A DNA stretch of 64,000 nt, from positions 1 to 64,000 of the forward strand of contig CAZJHX010000031.1 of assembly GCA_964545715.1 (NCBI GenBank), in the 5' to 3' direction. The DNA comes from CAZJHX01 sp964545715 (GTDB lineage: Bacteria > Myxococcota_A > UBA9042 > GCA-2863065). Under the pieces are notes generated by a model. The model was not told the DNA's origin. It did no database searches and saw only the letters and a list, made by a program, of their open reading frames with translations. Made by a program: the position numbers and the translations under genes. This document shows, in pieces, positions 9,901 to 17,617 of this stretch. Position 1 is the first letter of the stretch. Each line of letters starts with the position of its first letter.

Positions 9901-12900
9901 TACACGCCGCGCCGGCGGTACAGGCGACCCCGTCTTTGAAGGTGGGCATGCAGGAGCCGCCGTTGCACCACGTGCCGGCCGGGCAGTCCGCGGCCGTCTT
10001 GCAGGTGGTGGCCGGGGTCAGCGTGTAGGTGTCGTACTTCACAAACGGCGTCTTGGTCAGCTTGGACCCGAAGAACGGCCAGGTCTTCAGCACGTCGGTC
10101 TTGGCCGGGGTCGTCTGCGTCGTCACCAGATAGACGACGTCCGTGGTCGTCGGCGCGGAGACCTTGGCCTTGAGACGATAGACGCCGCCGCCGATGTGCT
10201 CAGCGTCTGCGACTTTGCCCTCGCCGGCCACCGGCGTGCCCGCTGAAGTCGTACCCGCGGCGTCGACGAACTGCAGCCCGTCCAGCGCCACAGTCGAGGT
10301 GAACTGCACCTGGACATTGGCCAACGACGCGGCCGCGTCCATCGCGGATGTCGTCAGCGTGATGTCGAAGATGGCCGCGATGCCCGGGTTGGTCGCCCAC
10401 AGCGGGTCGTCGCCGTTGGGCGTCTTGACGTCAAACGCGGCGAAGTGGCTGTTGCCCACGCCCACGTCGCTTGCGAAGGCGGCGTCGTCGATCGACACCG
10501 GGAACAGCGCGCAGTCAGGTATGCACGCGTGCCCGTTCGGCCACACATCCGCCAACTTCTGCTTAGCGGCGTCGTCCTTGATGTCCACGTTGCCCGCGGA
10601 GACCGCCAGAATGTGGATGATGTCGCCGCCGTCAAAGCAGCCGTCACCGTTGGCATCGCCCGCCTTGGCGGTCTTGCACGTGGGGTCGAAGATCGCGGCG
10701 CCCGAGACGAAGTCACGCGGCTGAACGTCGCCGATTTTTGCGCTGGCCTTGTCCTTCAGCTCAAAGATCTTGCCGCGCACGATGATGATCCCGTCGTCCG
10801 GCTTGTTGGCCTTGAACGTAATGTTGAACAGGTCGTGCATGCCCGTCGCTGTGTAGTCGTTGGGATCAGGCGCGCCGCTGATCTTGATGGTCGGATCCTC
10901 GGACGTCCCCGGGTTGGCGCTGAACGTGGACGTGGCTCCGAAGTTTGTCGCCGAGGTGATGCCCGCCGAGCCGCCGATGACGGTGAGCGCGCCCGCCGGC
11001 TCCACGGTCAGATACATCGTAAAGAAGCCCAGCTTGCTGGCGCCGGTGTTCACGCGCCCGCGCATGACGAACTCGGTGCCTGGCGCCACGTCCGGGAACG
11101 GCACGCCGGTCGCCCCCACCGCGCCCAGGTCCAGGTCGCCCACGGCCGGCAGCAGATCGCAGGTGATCGGCAACGTGCCGCCACCAAACTTGGGAGTGAT
11201 GTCCACCCCGGCGGCGACGCCCACGGTCAGTACGGCGCGCCCGTTCCGCACAATCGAGACCTTGCCGGTGGCGGCGTCGATCGTGGCCGAGACCTCGCTG
11301 CTGTGAATTGGCAGCTTGTTGGCCTTGTAGGCTTTCTCGACGATGTCATCCGCAGCCGCCGCGCTGAACGCCAACAGCCCCGCGATCGCGCGGTCGCCAA
11401 ACAGCTTGCGATGAGCACCGTCGGGCGAGAACGCAGCCACCACCTCCAGCGTTTTGTCGGCCGCCGCGTCACCCTTGACGCCCTTGAGGTCCGCGCCGCC
11501 CGGCATGGTGATCACCACGCTGTCGACATGTACCGGGGTCTTGGAGATCGTCACGTCCACGCTCGCGTCCGGCACCGGCTTGGTCGGCCCCGGTGCCAGG
11601 GCGGCGTCTTCATAACCAAAGACCAGCTGAATCGTCTGATCGGTCGTGTCCGCCACCACCACAAAGCGGGTCGCCTTATCAACGGTCAGAACGTCGGCCG
11701 CCGACGGGGTGACGGTGAGCTTGGCGTTGGCGCTGATCTCGACCTGCTCGCCGTCCGTGAAGTGCATCCACGCGCGATACACGGCGTCCTGATACGTGGT
11801 CGTGCCCTCGATCTTGTTCAGCGTCTCGTCCTTGACGCTGGACCCGGCGGGGGTGGGCTCGTACAAGCCGGCGCTGAGCGACGACGCGCTGACAAGCGTA
11901 AACGACGCCTTGGCGCTCTTGCCCGGGTACAGCGCCTCCATGGCAACGGTGACCTCAATCGCCGGATCGCCCGCCGCCGCGGACGTCGCTTTGGCCGAGC
12001 ACAGCCCCTTGGCGTTGCAGCTGACCTTGGCGGGATCGCTGGACACATAGGTCGTAAACGGCTTGTCGGTGAAGTCCAGCTTCGTGCCGTTTTTGTAGAA
12101 GACGGTCACCTTGAGCTGCTGCTGCGTCGGCAGGGCGCGCAGGGAGGCGCCCGCCGGGTTGTTGACCACCGCCAGCTTGCTCGATGCCGGCGTGACCTCG
12201 ATCTTGTCGATCTCCGGCAGCTTCACGTTTACGGTCGCCGTGCCGGTCACACTGGTGCCGGTCAGCGTCGCGGTGGCGATGGCCGTGCCCGAGCCGCCGA
12301 TGGCCTTGAGCTTGCCGTCCACGACACCCGCCACGCCGGGCTTGTCACTGGTCAGCTCGATGTTGGGGTCGCCGGTCAGCTCGATGCGGGTTCCGTCCGC
12401 GCCGATGCCGTACACAAACAGGTCGCAGGTCTGGTCAAACGTGTCCATGTACGAGTACACGCCGACCCGCAGCGCCGTCAGGCCGTCGTCGGGGCGCGGC
12501 TTGTCGGGCACCAGGTTGAACGGCTCGACCAGGCACGGCGCAATGACGTGCAGGTTGGTCAGGTCCACCGAGCCCGAGTCGACGGTCAGCTTGGCCGAGG
12601 CCAGCTTCGGTCCCTGGGAGCCGTCGCCGGTGCTGCCGTAAATCGTCACGTCATAGCTTGGGCTGGCCGTCGTCGACGACAGGATCCGCCCCGCGTACGC
12701 GACCTCCGGCGGTGTCTTCACGGCGACGCGGCTGGTGATGTCCTGGGCAAACAGCTTGAGGCCGCCGGAGTACCAGTGAGCCAGCACCGTCAGGCGCGAC
12801 GTCTGCCACTTCTCGGTCGGGTAGTTGCCCAGCTTCTTCAGGGTGGAGTCGCTCAGAGAGGCCGTGTACTGCCCGGGCGCCAGCACCTGAATGCTCGCCT

Positions 12901-14218
12901 TCCCGCGGAACGGCGGGTACGTCACCTTGACCGTCGCCCAGCCGCCCTTCAGGTCGTTTTTGGCGGTCAGGTTGCCCGAGGCAAACGACACCAGCTTGCC
13001 GCTTACCGCCGACAGGTCGACCTTGGTCTTGGCGTCCGCGCCCAACGGCTTGGTCGTGCCGTCAGCCAGCACGCCCAGCACGTTCAGCGGCGTCGACTCG
13101 TGTGCCGTGCCGTCGATGTCGCCCAGCGCAAACAGCTGCGACGACGTGGAGCGCACCAGGATGCCGCGCACCGGGTTGGCGATAGCGGTGACTGAGCCCT
13201 CTTCGCTGACGCCCCCGGCCGACCGGAAGCGCACCACGGTGTTGCCCGTAAGCGGCAACCCGACCGTGCCGGTGATCGCCTGCACCTTGCCGGTGAAGGT
13301 CGCTTTATCACCGACTGCAAAGCCCGCCGTGGCGTTGAACACGACCGTAGCCACGTGGATTTTGCCCTGCCCCGGTTTCGCGGGCACCGGCGTCTGCGCC
13401 AACGCCTGCAGCAAAATCGTGGTCTTGGTCCCGTCCACTGTGGTGTTGGGCACCTTCACGCCGGGGAAGTTGGCCGTCAGCGCCGACACCACCTTGTCCA
13501 ACGACAGACGCGTGTTGTCGAACGTCAGCTTCACTTCAAAGCCGCCCAGCTGCCCGTTGCCCGGGTTGATGAACAGCCGCGCGTTGACCTTTCGAGCGGC
13601 GCTGGTGGGATCCCACAACGGCGCGATCGGCAGTTCGAAGCCCGCCGGGTTGAAGCCGTCGTCCCCGCCCTGCCCGTCCGCCTCATCGACCGCCATTGCG
13701 GCCGGGGCCTTGTTGACCGTCAGGCATGACGAGCGAATCGGCACGGACGGGTGGTCCGGCAGCGAGCCCGTCACGAAGATCGTGCCCGCCTCGGCAAACC
13801 CGTCTGCGTGCGTGTAGGTCACCGAGCAGCGACCCAGCACGTCGGTTGTGCAGGTTTTGGGCGTCACAACGTCGATAAATGTCCCATCGATCGCCGTCTT
13901 CAAAGACAGCTGCACCTTGGTCGCCGAGCCCGCCGGCCGGTCGCGGAAGTCGCTGACCTGGAACCACACGGACGTCAGGGCCTGACCCTCGTACAGGTCG
14001 CGCCCGGTCACGATCATCTCCAGCCGCGCCGGAGTACGCGCCGCCACCGAGACGGCGTGGTCGCCCGTGTTCAGCGGCGCCGCCGTGGCCGCCCCCAACG
14101 CACCGCGCACCTTGCCGGCAGCGTTTGGCGTCACCAGCCCGGCAAACGGGCCGCTGTAGGTGCCGTCGGTATGATCCACGACCAGGTTGGTCGCGGTGAA
14201 GTCGCCGGAGAACTTCAT
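6932..14218 (-). CDS. Giant multi-module surface protein (cohesin-like, Big-2-like, dockerin-like, Cys-rich), probably 5'-truncated
   Basis: 2428 residues from the first ATG. By eye, modules are: cohesin-like beta domain about 210-320 (VNARLFINPGNGQLGGFEVK); Big-2-like Ig repeats, the clearest about 670-760 (IDKIEVTPASSKLAVV); second cohesin-like domain about 1020-1165; dockerin-like segment about 1177-1220 (AGDANGDGCFDGGDIIHIL); Cys-rich follistatin/TNFR-like blocks about 1410-1720 and 1930-2260 with many CxxDxxCxxGxxC units; two more cohesin-like domains about 1720-1925 and 2272-2428. The protein must be extracellular, yet no signal peptide or ribosome site precedes the ATG. The frame extends only 22 non-leader-like codons upstream to a stop at 14285-14287. 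I therefore think the true 5' end is missing, through rearrangement or misassembly near 14.2 kb. First visible gene of the operon ending at the left edge. Confidence 0.85.
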   Translation of the reverse strand: MKFSGDFTATNLVVDHTDGTYSGPFAGLVTPNAAGKVRGALGAATAAPLNTGDHAVSVAARTPARLEMIVTGRDLYEGQALTSVWFQVSDFRDRPAGSATKVQLSLKTAIDGTFIDVVTPKTCTTDVLGRCSVTYTHADGFAEAGTIFVTGSLPDHPSVPIRSSCLTVNKAPAAMAVDEADGQGGDDGFNPAGFELPIAPLWDPTSAARKVNARLFINPGNGQLGGFEVKLTFDNTRLSLDKVVSALTANFPGVKVPNTTVDGTKTTILLQALAQTPVPAKPGQGKIHVATVVFNATAGFAVGDKATFTGKVQAITGTVGLPLTGNTVVRFRSAGGVSEEGSVTAIANPVRGILVRSTSSQLFALGDIDGTAHESTPLNVLGVLADGTTKPLGADAKTKVDLSAVSGKLVSFASGNLTAKNDLKGGWATVKVTYPPFRGKASIQVLAPGQYTASLSDSTLKKLGNYPTEKWQTSRLTVLAHWYSGGLKLFAQDITSRVAVKTPPEVAYAGRILSSTTASPSYDVTIYGSTGDGSQGPKLASAKLTVDSGSVDLTNLHVIAPCLVEPFNLVPDKPRPDDGLTALRVGVYSYMDTFDQTCDLFVYGIGADGTRIELTGDPNIELTSDKPGVAGVVDGKLKAIGGSGTAIATATLTGTSVTGTATVNVKLPEIDKIEVTPASSKLAVVNNPAGASLRALPTQQQLKVTVFYKNGTKLDFTDKPFTTYVSSDPAKVSCNAKGLCSAKATSAAAGDPAIEVTVAMEALYPGKSAKASFTLVSASSLSAGLYEPTPAGSSVKDETLNKIEGTTTYQDAVYRAWMHFTDGEQVEISANAKLTVTPSAADVLTVDKATRFVVVADTTDQTIQLVFGYEDAALAPGPTKPVPDASVDVTISKTPVHVDSVVITMPGGADLKGVKGDAAADKTLEVVAAFSPDGAHRKLFGDRAIAGLLAFSAAAADDIVEKAYKANKLPIHSSEVSATIDAATGKVSIVRNGRAVLTVGVAAGVDITPKFGGGTLPITCDLLPAVGDLDLGAVGATGVPFPDVAPGTEFVMRGRVNTGASKLGFFTMYLTVEPAGALTVIGGSAGITSATNFGATSTFSANPGTSEDPTIKISGAPDPNDYTATGMHDLFNITFKANKPDDGIIIVRGKIFELKDKASAKIGDVQPRDFVSGAAIFDPTCKTAKAGDANGDGCFDGGDIIHILAVSAGNVDIKDDAAKQKLADVWPNGHACIPDCALFPVSIDDAAFASDVGVGNSHFAAFDVKTPNGDDPLWATNPGIAAIFDITLTTSAMDAAASLANVQVQFTSTVALDGLQFVDAAGTTSAGTPVAGEGKVADAEHIGGGVYRLKAKVSAPTTTDVVYLVTTQTTPAKTDVLKTWPFFGSKLTKTPFVKYDTYTLTPATTCKTAADCPAGTWCNGGSCMPTFKDGVACTAGAACTSGYCANGFCCAGPTGDCCGAASDCPASYSDDKACNNAPICSGQIEQATCTSSVCAGELVADPGPCDGKEKSDCGAYPPVKCDAAGSAPECATGCTGDADCDAAAFCKAGACVPDLGNGEVCGGDDQCASGNCDHGFCCGAGAVCCTETVNAHCKNETLLPPVETCTDAAWCAGARKSYQCNTTSFACEASVVQPYPKACDGKETTVDCGDYKSVTRTCGSAAGAPSCGTSCTTDADCTATAKCLDSGKGDGSKACLGIVCTPAAVADTTCCPAGGCGEFECATCTLHVVRGAKVAGAVGDAAADALDAVSLDLTLSFDATLATGTHAATCNNFGSCADQAGKDQCAAIPTAGCVGDTCCVPEQIGLYDKTKAIETGQGGHSVKTCGNQAGVNTCVPGKDRLVFTKLSGTAELTGAFVKDAAMTGNSALLTVLFKVKKGASAPVTLDPTALFTAIEKSNLSQVLGLRIRHGGAGTAHWIETGLPACPAGGCKADEYCDDTVGPGSMPPTFGCLPKPGEGGLCTKLGKGQCKGELICAGYHCAEAGACTADTDCDDKNACTVQTCQDNLCVVSQKLTEAKECDSKACTVGDACNDGVCVAGTALPAECIDNKECTTDGCTDLTATTFTCSNTNVADATACNKDGNGCTVDQCQSGACTKVKDACDQPVCNTVACSDDGPLAFTCGAPVPIADATPCSDGDGCTSGDVCAAGVCAGAPKCAVQTCKTVSCDANTFECTYTPQDNTTLCNDDNPCSDGDKCDGAGACKGTGYLEACEIIDGSECNPAPGFCQIDAACVAEGTANPVNSCEKCLSATNQTAWSPVPGCVPTLVLCEVAPNPAGELRCPLNLAALNIDTAKATAAQFGLEFPAGAVTGYSFECLLGGFNLCGAPFNKTLLGHGITPAYNAAEGLLGVVLSDDVNAAITAAYLEGGVVQGDPKIFDVVLTASQAAKDSGAKVKISIGQLQLFVGNKSVGYSFQDANKLLVSKGAN

Positions 14219-14538
14219 ACAAGCAGACGCTGATCCCCCAGCAGGATTGCGCGGTCGACGGCAGGGTCCAAGTGCCCTGTCTAATCATCGGCGGGCGCAG
14301 CTATCCGCAGTTTCAATTCCAGGTCGGTGACAGTCCGGACGACAACTGCAAGGAGCCCCACTGGCACGCGTTTACAGAGGTGTTCCCGCTGGACCCGCCC
14401 GCCGGCCAGACGGGCGGCCTGACCGACCCGGCCATCCAGGGCTGCGGCTTTGGTCGCGTGGCCACAGTACCCCAGGGCCGGTTCTCGATCGCCTTGGAGG
14501 CCTGGCAGGAGTTCTTGTTGGCCCACGGCCCACCATAG
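14200..14538 (+). pseudogene. 5'-truncated plus-strand gene fragment
   Basis: Plus-strand reading open from just after a TGA at 14197-14199 to a TAG at 14536-14538. Protein-like sequence begins near 14220 (KQTLIPQQDCAVDG) and runs to AWQEFLLAHGPP, with balanced composition (Cys, Trp, Phe, His) quite unlike the Arg-rich antisense shadows nearby. The only usual start inside is a GTG at 14272, in the middle of the protein-like stretch and without a good ribosome site. It reads as the C-terminal about 105 residues of a larger protein whose 5' part is absent. Family not recognised. It abuts the 5' end of the minus-strand giant gene, so both genes are cut at the same point. Confidence 0.5.
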
Positions 14539-14557
14539 GCGGGCGTCATCCCGAGGG

Positions 14558-14740
14558 TTAACGGTTGTTGCGGTCCTCGATGACCTGCTTGCGCAGATCT
14601 TTGCACTGACCAGCCACGGCCTGGGCCGCCTTGCGGACCCGGGTCCCCGCGGCGTTGTTGCCGCCGTCGTGCTTTGCGGCATCGGCCTGGATCGCGGTCA
14701 GGGTGTCGATCATGGACTGGACGGTATCTGCTGCGCTCAT
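14558..14740 (-). CDS. Small histone H1-like (Hc1-type) protein
   Basis: 60 residues with a good ribosome site (AAGGAG, 7 bases before ATG). The core NNAAGTRVRKAAQAVAGQCK closely follows the conserved 'GN-AAGTRxRKA' signature of the small Hc1/H1-like bacterial proteins, originally described in Chlamydia and common in Bacteroidetes and some deltaproteobacterial lineages. These are short, helical, nucleoid-associated proteins. This copy has an acidic-to-neutral N-terminal helix and a basic C-terminus (CKDLRKQVIEDRNNR). It lies alone between a gene fragment and a small orphan. Family assignment is from memory of the motif; DNA binding is inferred from the family. Confidence 0.7.
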   Translation of the reverse strand: MSAADTVQSMIDTLTAIQADAAKHDGGNNAAGTRVRKAAQAVAGQCKDLRKQVIEDRNNR

Positions 14741-14790
14741 TTTCTGGCTCCTTGTGATTGTGCGGGCCGGTCGTTCGGCCCCCGAAGCGT

Positions 14791-15078
14791 CTATACCTGT
14801 TGGCGACAGATTTCCAGTTGACTTGCCATATGTCCGGCAATGACGCGAAGACCTGGCTCGTCAGCCGGACAGGACTCGGGCCCAGCGCACCAGCACATCG
14901 CAAGCCTCGAGCCTGGACTCCAAACGCGCCAGGCCGCTGCATCGCCCAGCACGCCATCGGGTGATCTTAGAAAGTCGGCAACGACGTCGAGTGAGTCCAC
15001 AGGCTCCAGCTGGTCGGCGTCGGAGCATGCGGCGAGCAGCTGGGCCCCGAACAGCGATCGCGTGCTGGGTCGCCTCAT
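14791..15078 (-). CDS. Small hypothetical protein
   Basis: 95 residues starting at an ATG four bases after the stop of the O-methyltransferase gene, so probably translated from the same message. Composition is protein-like (DVVADFLRSPDGVLGDAAAW, then WCAGPESCPADEPGLRVIAG), with three Cys near the C-terminus. No signal peptide, membrane segment or known domain recognised. Possibly a small GAF-like or regulatory partner, but I see no motif that proves it. It could also be a chance frame; the tight spacing and the composition favour a real gene. Confidence 0.45.
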   Translation of the reverse strand: MRRPSTRSLFGAQLLAACSDADQLEPVDSLDVVADFLRSPDGVLGDAAAWRVWSPGSRLAMCWCAGPESCPADEPGLRVIAGHMASQLEICRQQV

Positions 15079-15082
15079 CACG

Positions 15083-16219
15083 TCATCGCCGCGCGATGAT
15101 GAAGCTCGTGGAGCCACCCAGGCATCGCACGATCTCCACCGAGACGAAGCCGATGCCGGTCAGCAGCTCGACCAGCCCGCGATCGGTGAGGACGAAGCCG
15201 GTGGGGCTTGCCCCCAGGTCCAGCATCGCCTCCATGGCCTGCGCCACGGGGGTCGGGGCGTCGGCGGGATGCACCGTCTCCCAGAGGATGGCGACCCCGT
15301 TGGGGGTCAGCACGTCGAACGCTTTGCGCGCGAAGGCCTCGCCCACGCGGTTCTCGGGATCCAGAATCATCTTCTTGGTCAAAAACACCAGGTCGAAGCG
15401 CTCGTCACCCCAGCGATCGGCGTTGGGATCGCCCCCATGGACGTGACTGCCGGCGACGCGGCCCGGATCCACCCCGTACCGCTCGCGCAATCGGGGGATC
15501 TCGCGCACCAGGTGCTCCAGACAGCCGTACGTCACCGACGCCTGCGGGCAGCGGTCCAGCAGCAGGGCGCTGAAGCTGACGCCCATCGACCCTACGATCA
15601 TCGACCGGATCGGGGGCAGCTCGATGCGCCCCAGCAGGTCACGACCCGCCAGATCGATGAAGCCGTTGACGGCATCCAAAAACGCGGCGCAGCGCGCCTG
15701 ATCCGAGAAGATGTCGAGGATCGGTGGGACCACGCCGGTGGTTACCCCACTGACCAGGGCGTCAAAGGCGCGCGCCTGAGCGGACATCAAGTCCAGCATC
15801 GGCGCCATCGAGTCAGGGGCGCCGGGCGTGATCGCCACGCGGGCGAGCGGGGTCGGCTCAAAGCGTGGACCCGACCGGCGGACCAGGCCCACCGCTTCCA
15901 AAATGCGCAGCAGCGCCAGAGCCGCCCGTGGATGGATGGCAAGGCGGCGCGCGACCTGCTCAGCGCGCTGTGGTTCGCGCCACGCCGCAAAGAGCCCCAG
16001 CTCGTTGGCCAGCAGGATGCCGCTGGCCATGCGGTGGTAGAACAGCGCACGTCGCAGGCGCGCCAGCCCCTTCTTATGCGTGATCTCGTTGCGAACGCGG
16101 CGCAGAACTCGGCCGGGGTCGGGATGAGCCAATACCCGCAGCGCCGTGGCGGGCCCGTCCAACCGGCGCTCAATAGCTGCGCGGAGGGAGGTGGGTACCC
16201 AGCCGAGCGGTCGAATCAT
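15083..16219 (-). CDS. SAM-dependent O-methyltransferase-like protein
   Basis: 378 residues. The N-terminal half is a winged-helix dimerisation-type region (GILLANELGLFAAWREPQRA, then RLAIHPRAALALLRILEAVG, the pattern 'LG.F..L......A..LA...' typical of plant-like and bacterial O-methyltransferases). The C-terminal half is Rossmann-like: IVGSMGVSFSALLLDRCPQA in the position of motif I, then RFDLVFLTKKMILDPEN, and LTPNGVAILWETVHPADA (post-motif 'L.pGG.l.i.E'). The glycine-rich SAM loop is degenerate (VGSMGVSFSAL instead of DvGGGxGxxa), so activity is uncertain. It likely methylates a small phenolic or polyketide-type substrate. Its promoter region contains the 177-bp inverted-repeat element ending 58 bases upstream. 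Confidence 0.75.
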   Translation of the reverse strand: MIRPLGWVPTSLRAAIERRLDGPATALRVLAHPDPGRVLRRVRNEITHKKGLARLRRALFYHRMASGILLANELGLFAAWREPQRAEQVARRLAIHPRAALALLRILEAVGLVRRSGPRFEPTPLARVAITPGAPDSMAPMLDLMSAQARAFDALVSGVTTGVVPPILDIFSDQARCAAFLDAVNGFIDLAGRDLLGRIELPPIRSMIVGSMGVSFSALLLDRCPQASVTYGCLEHLVREIPRLRERYGVDPGRVAGSHVHGGDPNADRWGDERFDLVFLTKKMILDPENRVGEAFARKAFDVLTPNGVAILWETVHPADAPTPVAQAMEAMLDLGASPTGFVLTDRGLVELLTGIGFVSVEIVRCLGGSTSFIIARR

Positions 16220-16277
16220 CGCCGCGAGGGTAGCGGGCCGCGCTGCGGCACAGCAAACGAAAAAGAGGAAGTCTGAC

Positions 16278-16454
16278 TTAACCCCAACGTTGCATAGTTA
16301 GCACACGCCATGCGCCCTGACCGCGGCGCTGCGACGCCGTCGGACTCCTTCTAAGGGCGCCATCCTGAGTGCGTCGTCCGATACCCTGCGGCGGCGCCGC
16401 AGCACCCCGGTCAGGACCCCTGACGGGGTGCCAACTACGCAACGTTGGGGTTAA
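16278..16454. mobile_element. MITE-like 177-bp inverted-repeat element
   Basis: Terminal inverted repeats of 27 bases with 25 matches: left arm 16278-16304 (TTAACCCCAACGTTGCATAG...), right arm 16428-16454 (...CGCAACGTTGGGGTTAA). Symmetry continues inside: CCTGACCGCGGCGCTGCG on the left pairs with the complement of CGCAGCACCCCGGTCAGG on the right, so most of the element can fold into one long hairpin. No coding frame inside looks real. Both ends are TTAA, so either the repeats start with TTAA or a 4-bp TTAA target was duplicated around repeats starting CCCCAACG. It sits 19 bases after the SRPBCC gene stop and 58 bases before the methyltransferase start. No transposase is present, so it would be non-autonomous. 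Confidence 0.7.
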
Positions 16455-16473
16455 CCCAGTAAACGTCGCGACG

Positions 16474-17070
16474 TTATCGAGCGCGAGGTGCCCCCTGTGC
16501 CCAGTCCCGCTCAGCCAACTCGGCGGATGCCGTGCCGATCGTGATGGCCGCGCCCGCGTGGACGCCACCCTCGATCTCAGGGTGATGCTTGAGGAATGCC
16601 TTGACCAGCCAGCCGAGCGACCGAGGGTCGAAGCCGACGTGCACACGCAAAATCGAGCTGGACTCGGACGCGGCGACGGACTCGGCGCGAATCGCGACGT
16701 CGCGGATGTTGCCGCCGAGCCAGCTGAGCTCCATACGATGGGCAACGTCGTCTCGGGTCACGGCCGCGTCAAAGTGAAACTTCACCGAGAAGAACGCCAG
16801 CTTGAAGCGTAAGGTGACCCGGACCGCGTCACCCGCAGAGTGGCCGCGCAGCGGCTTTACAGTGTGGACCATGGCGATCAGGTCGGGAAAGCGCTCGATC
16901 TGCCCCGCGATCGGCCAGAGCGCTTCGACCGGAGCCCGCACATGGAACAGGGCAACGGCGGACGTCGGGCGACCGTGCTCGTACGCCACCTGCAGCACGG
17001 GCCCCCCCTGCAGCATGGGCAGCAGCGCCTGAACATCTACGGACTGTATCGATTGAAAGGCCGTGTGCAC
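16474..17070 (-). CDS. SRPBCC / polyketide-cyclase-like protein
   Basis: 198 residues from a GTG start. The pattern VALFHVRAPVEALWPIAGQI ERFPDLIAMVHTVKPL is the classic start of the START-like SRPBCC fold ('v.v.apve.vw..l.d.e.yp.w.p.v...'). A beta-sheet-rich middle and a long C-terminal helix (LGWLVKAFLKHHPEIEGGV) complete the hydrophobic-pocket fold. Family members bind lipids or aromatic ligands, or act as cyclases. No signal peptide. It follows the 2Fe-2S protein gene by 27 bases on the same strand, so the two probably form an operon, and lies just upstream of the inverted-repeat element and an O-methyltransferase. A small aromatic/polyketide modification set is possible but unproven. Confidence 0.7.
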   Translation of the reverse strand: MHTAFQSIQSVDVQALLPMLQGGPVLQVAYEHGRPTSAVALFHVRAPVEALWPIAGQIERFPDLIAMVHTVKPLRGHSAGDAVRVTLRFKLAFFSVKFHFDAAVTRDDVAHRMELSWLGGNIRDVAIRAESVAASESSSILRVHVGFDPRSLGWLVKAFLKHHPEIEGGVHAGAAITIGTASAELAERDWAQGAPRAR

Positions 17071-17097
17071 GGGCGTCGCTCCAATGTTCGCGTGCGA

Positions 17098-17550
17098 CTA
17101 AGGGGCGTCGCTGTCGGGTTCGTTATCCAATAGCGCCGCCGCCAGCTCCGCGACCACTTCGGGCGTCGTGCGCGGGTGAAGGAAGATGCCCAACGGGCCT
17201 TGGGACTTCAGCGCGGGCGAGAAGTTGCAGGCGTCCAGGCACGGTCGAGCTTTGACGTCCAGCGCGGGCAGCCCCTGCGCGACACGTCGCTTACGCTCAT
17301 CCAACAACCGGCCGAGCGTCGCCACGCTGCCCTTCAGCTGACAGTCCTGAATGCAGACCTCGACGAGCGTCTCGTGCTCGCGCGCCACCGTCAGCGCGGG
17401 CGCCAACGCCAGCGCGGCCACCGCGTGCGAGTGCGGGATCGCCTCGTCCGCCGCGATGATCGCCAGCGCGTCAAGGGTCACCACCCCATCCACGGCCGCG
17501 TCACGCAGGCGCGGTTCAAGCGCTGCCAGCTGCTGAAAGTTCAGGAACAT
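17098..17550 (-). CDS. Thioredoxin-like [2Fe-2S] ferredoxin-type protein
   Basis: 150 residues. The C-terminal half has CIQDCQLKGS then, about 36 residues on, CLDACNFSPALKSQGPLGIF, followed by PEVVAELAAALL. This order (Cys pair, KGS, helix, Cys-x3-Cys, GP, 'P..v.e.v..ll') is that of thioredoxin-like 2Fe-2S ferredoxins and NuoE-type subunits, which use four Cys to hold one cluster. The N-terminal about 60 residues are Ala-rich helices of unknown role. First gene of a short operon with the SRPBCC gene. It might carry electrons or only keep the fold; spacing of the first Cys pair (CxxxC) is shorter than usual, which lowers confidence. Confidence 0.55.
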   Translation of the reverse strand: MFLNFQQLAALEPRLRDAAVDGVVTLDALAIIAADEAIPHSHAVAALALAPALTVAREHETLVEVCIQDCQLKGSVATLGRLLDERKRRVAQGLPALDVKARPCLDACNFSPALKSQGPLGIFLHPRTTPEVVAELAAALLDNEPDSDAP

Positions 17551-17617
17551 GACGCGCGAGCTTACTGCGCCGGTTGCCCGTGTGGCTACTCGACAATCTT
17601 CGAAGCGGTCGGGCGGG

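Noticed and set aside
772..13195. Long plus-strand open frames at 772-3198, 5627-9748 and 10445-13195
   Set aside because: They are antisense to the giant minus-strand genes, very rich in Arg/Gly/Val/His, lack ribosome sites and domains, and follow from the high GC at third positions of the real genes.
14840..16276. Plus-strand open frame of 478 codons
   Set aside because: Antisense to the O-methyltransferase; low-complexity, Arg/Gln/His-rich translation with no recognisable fold.
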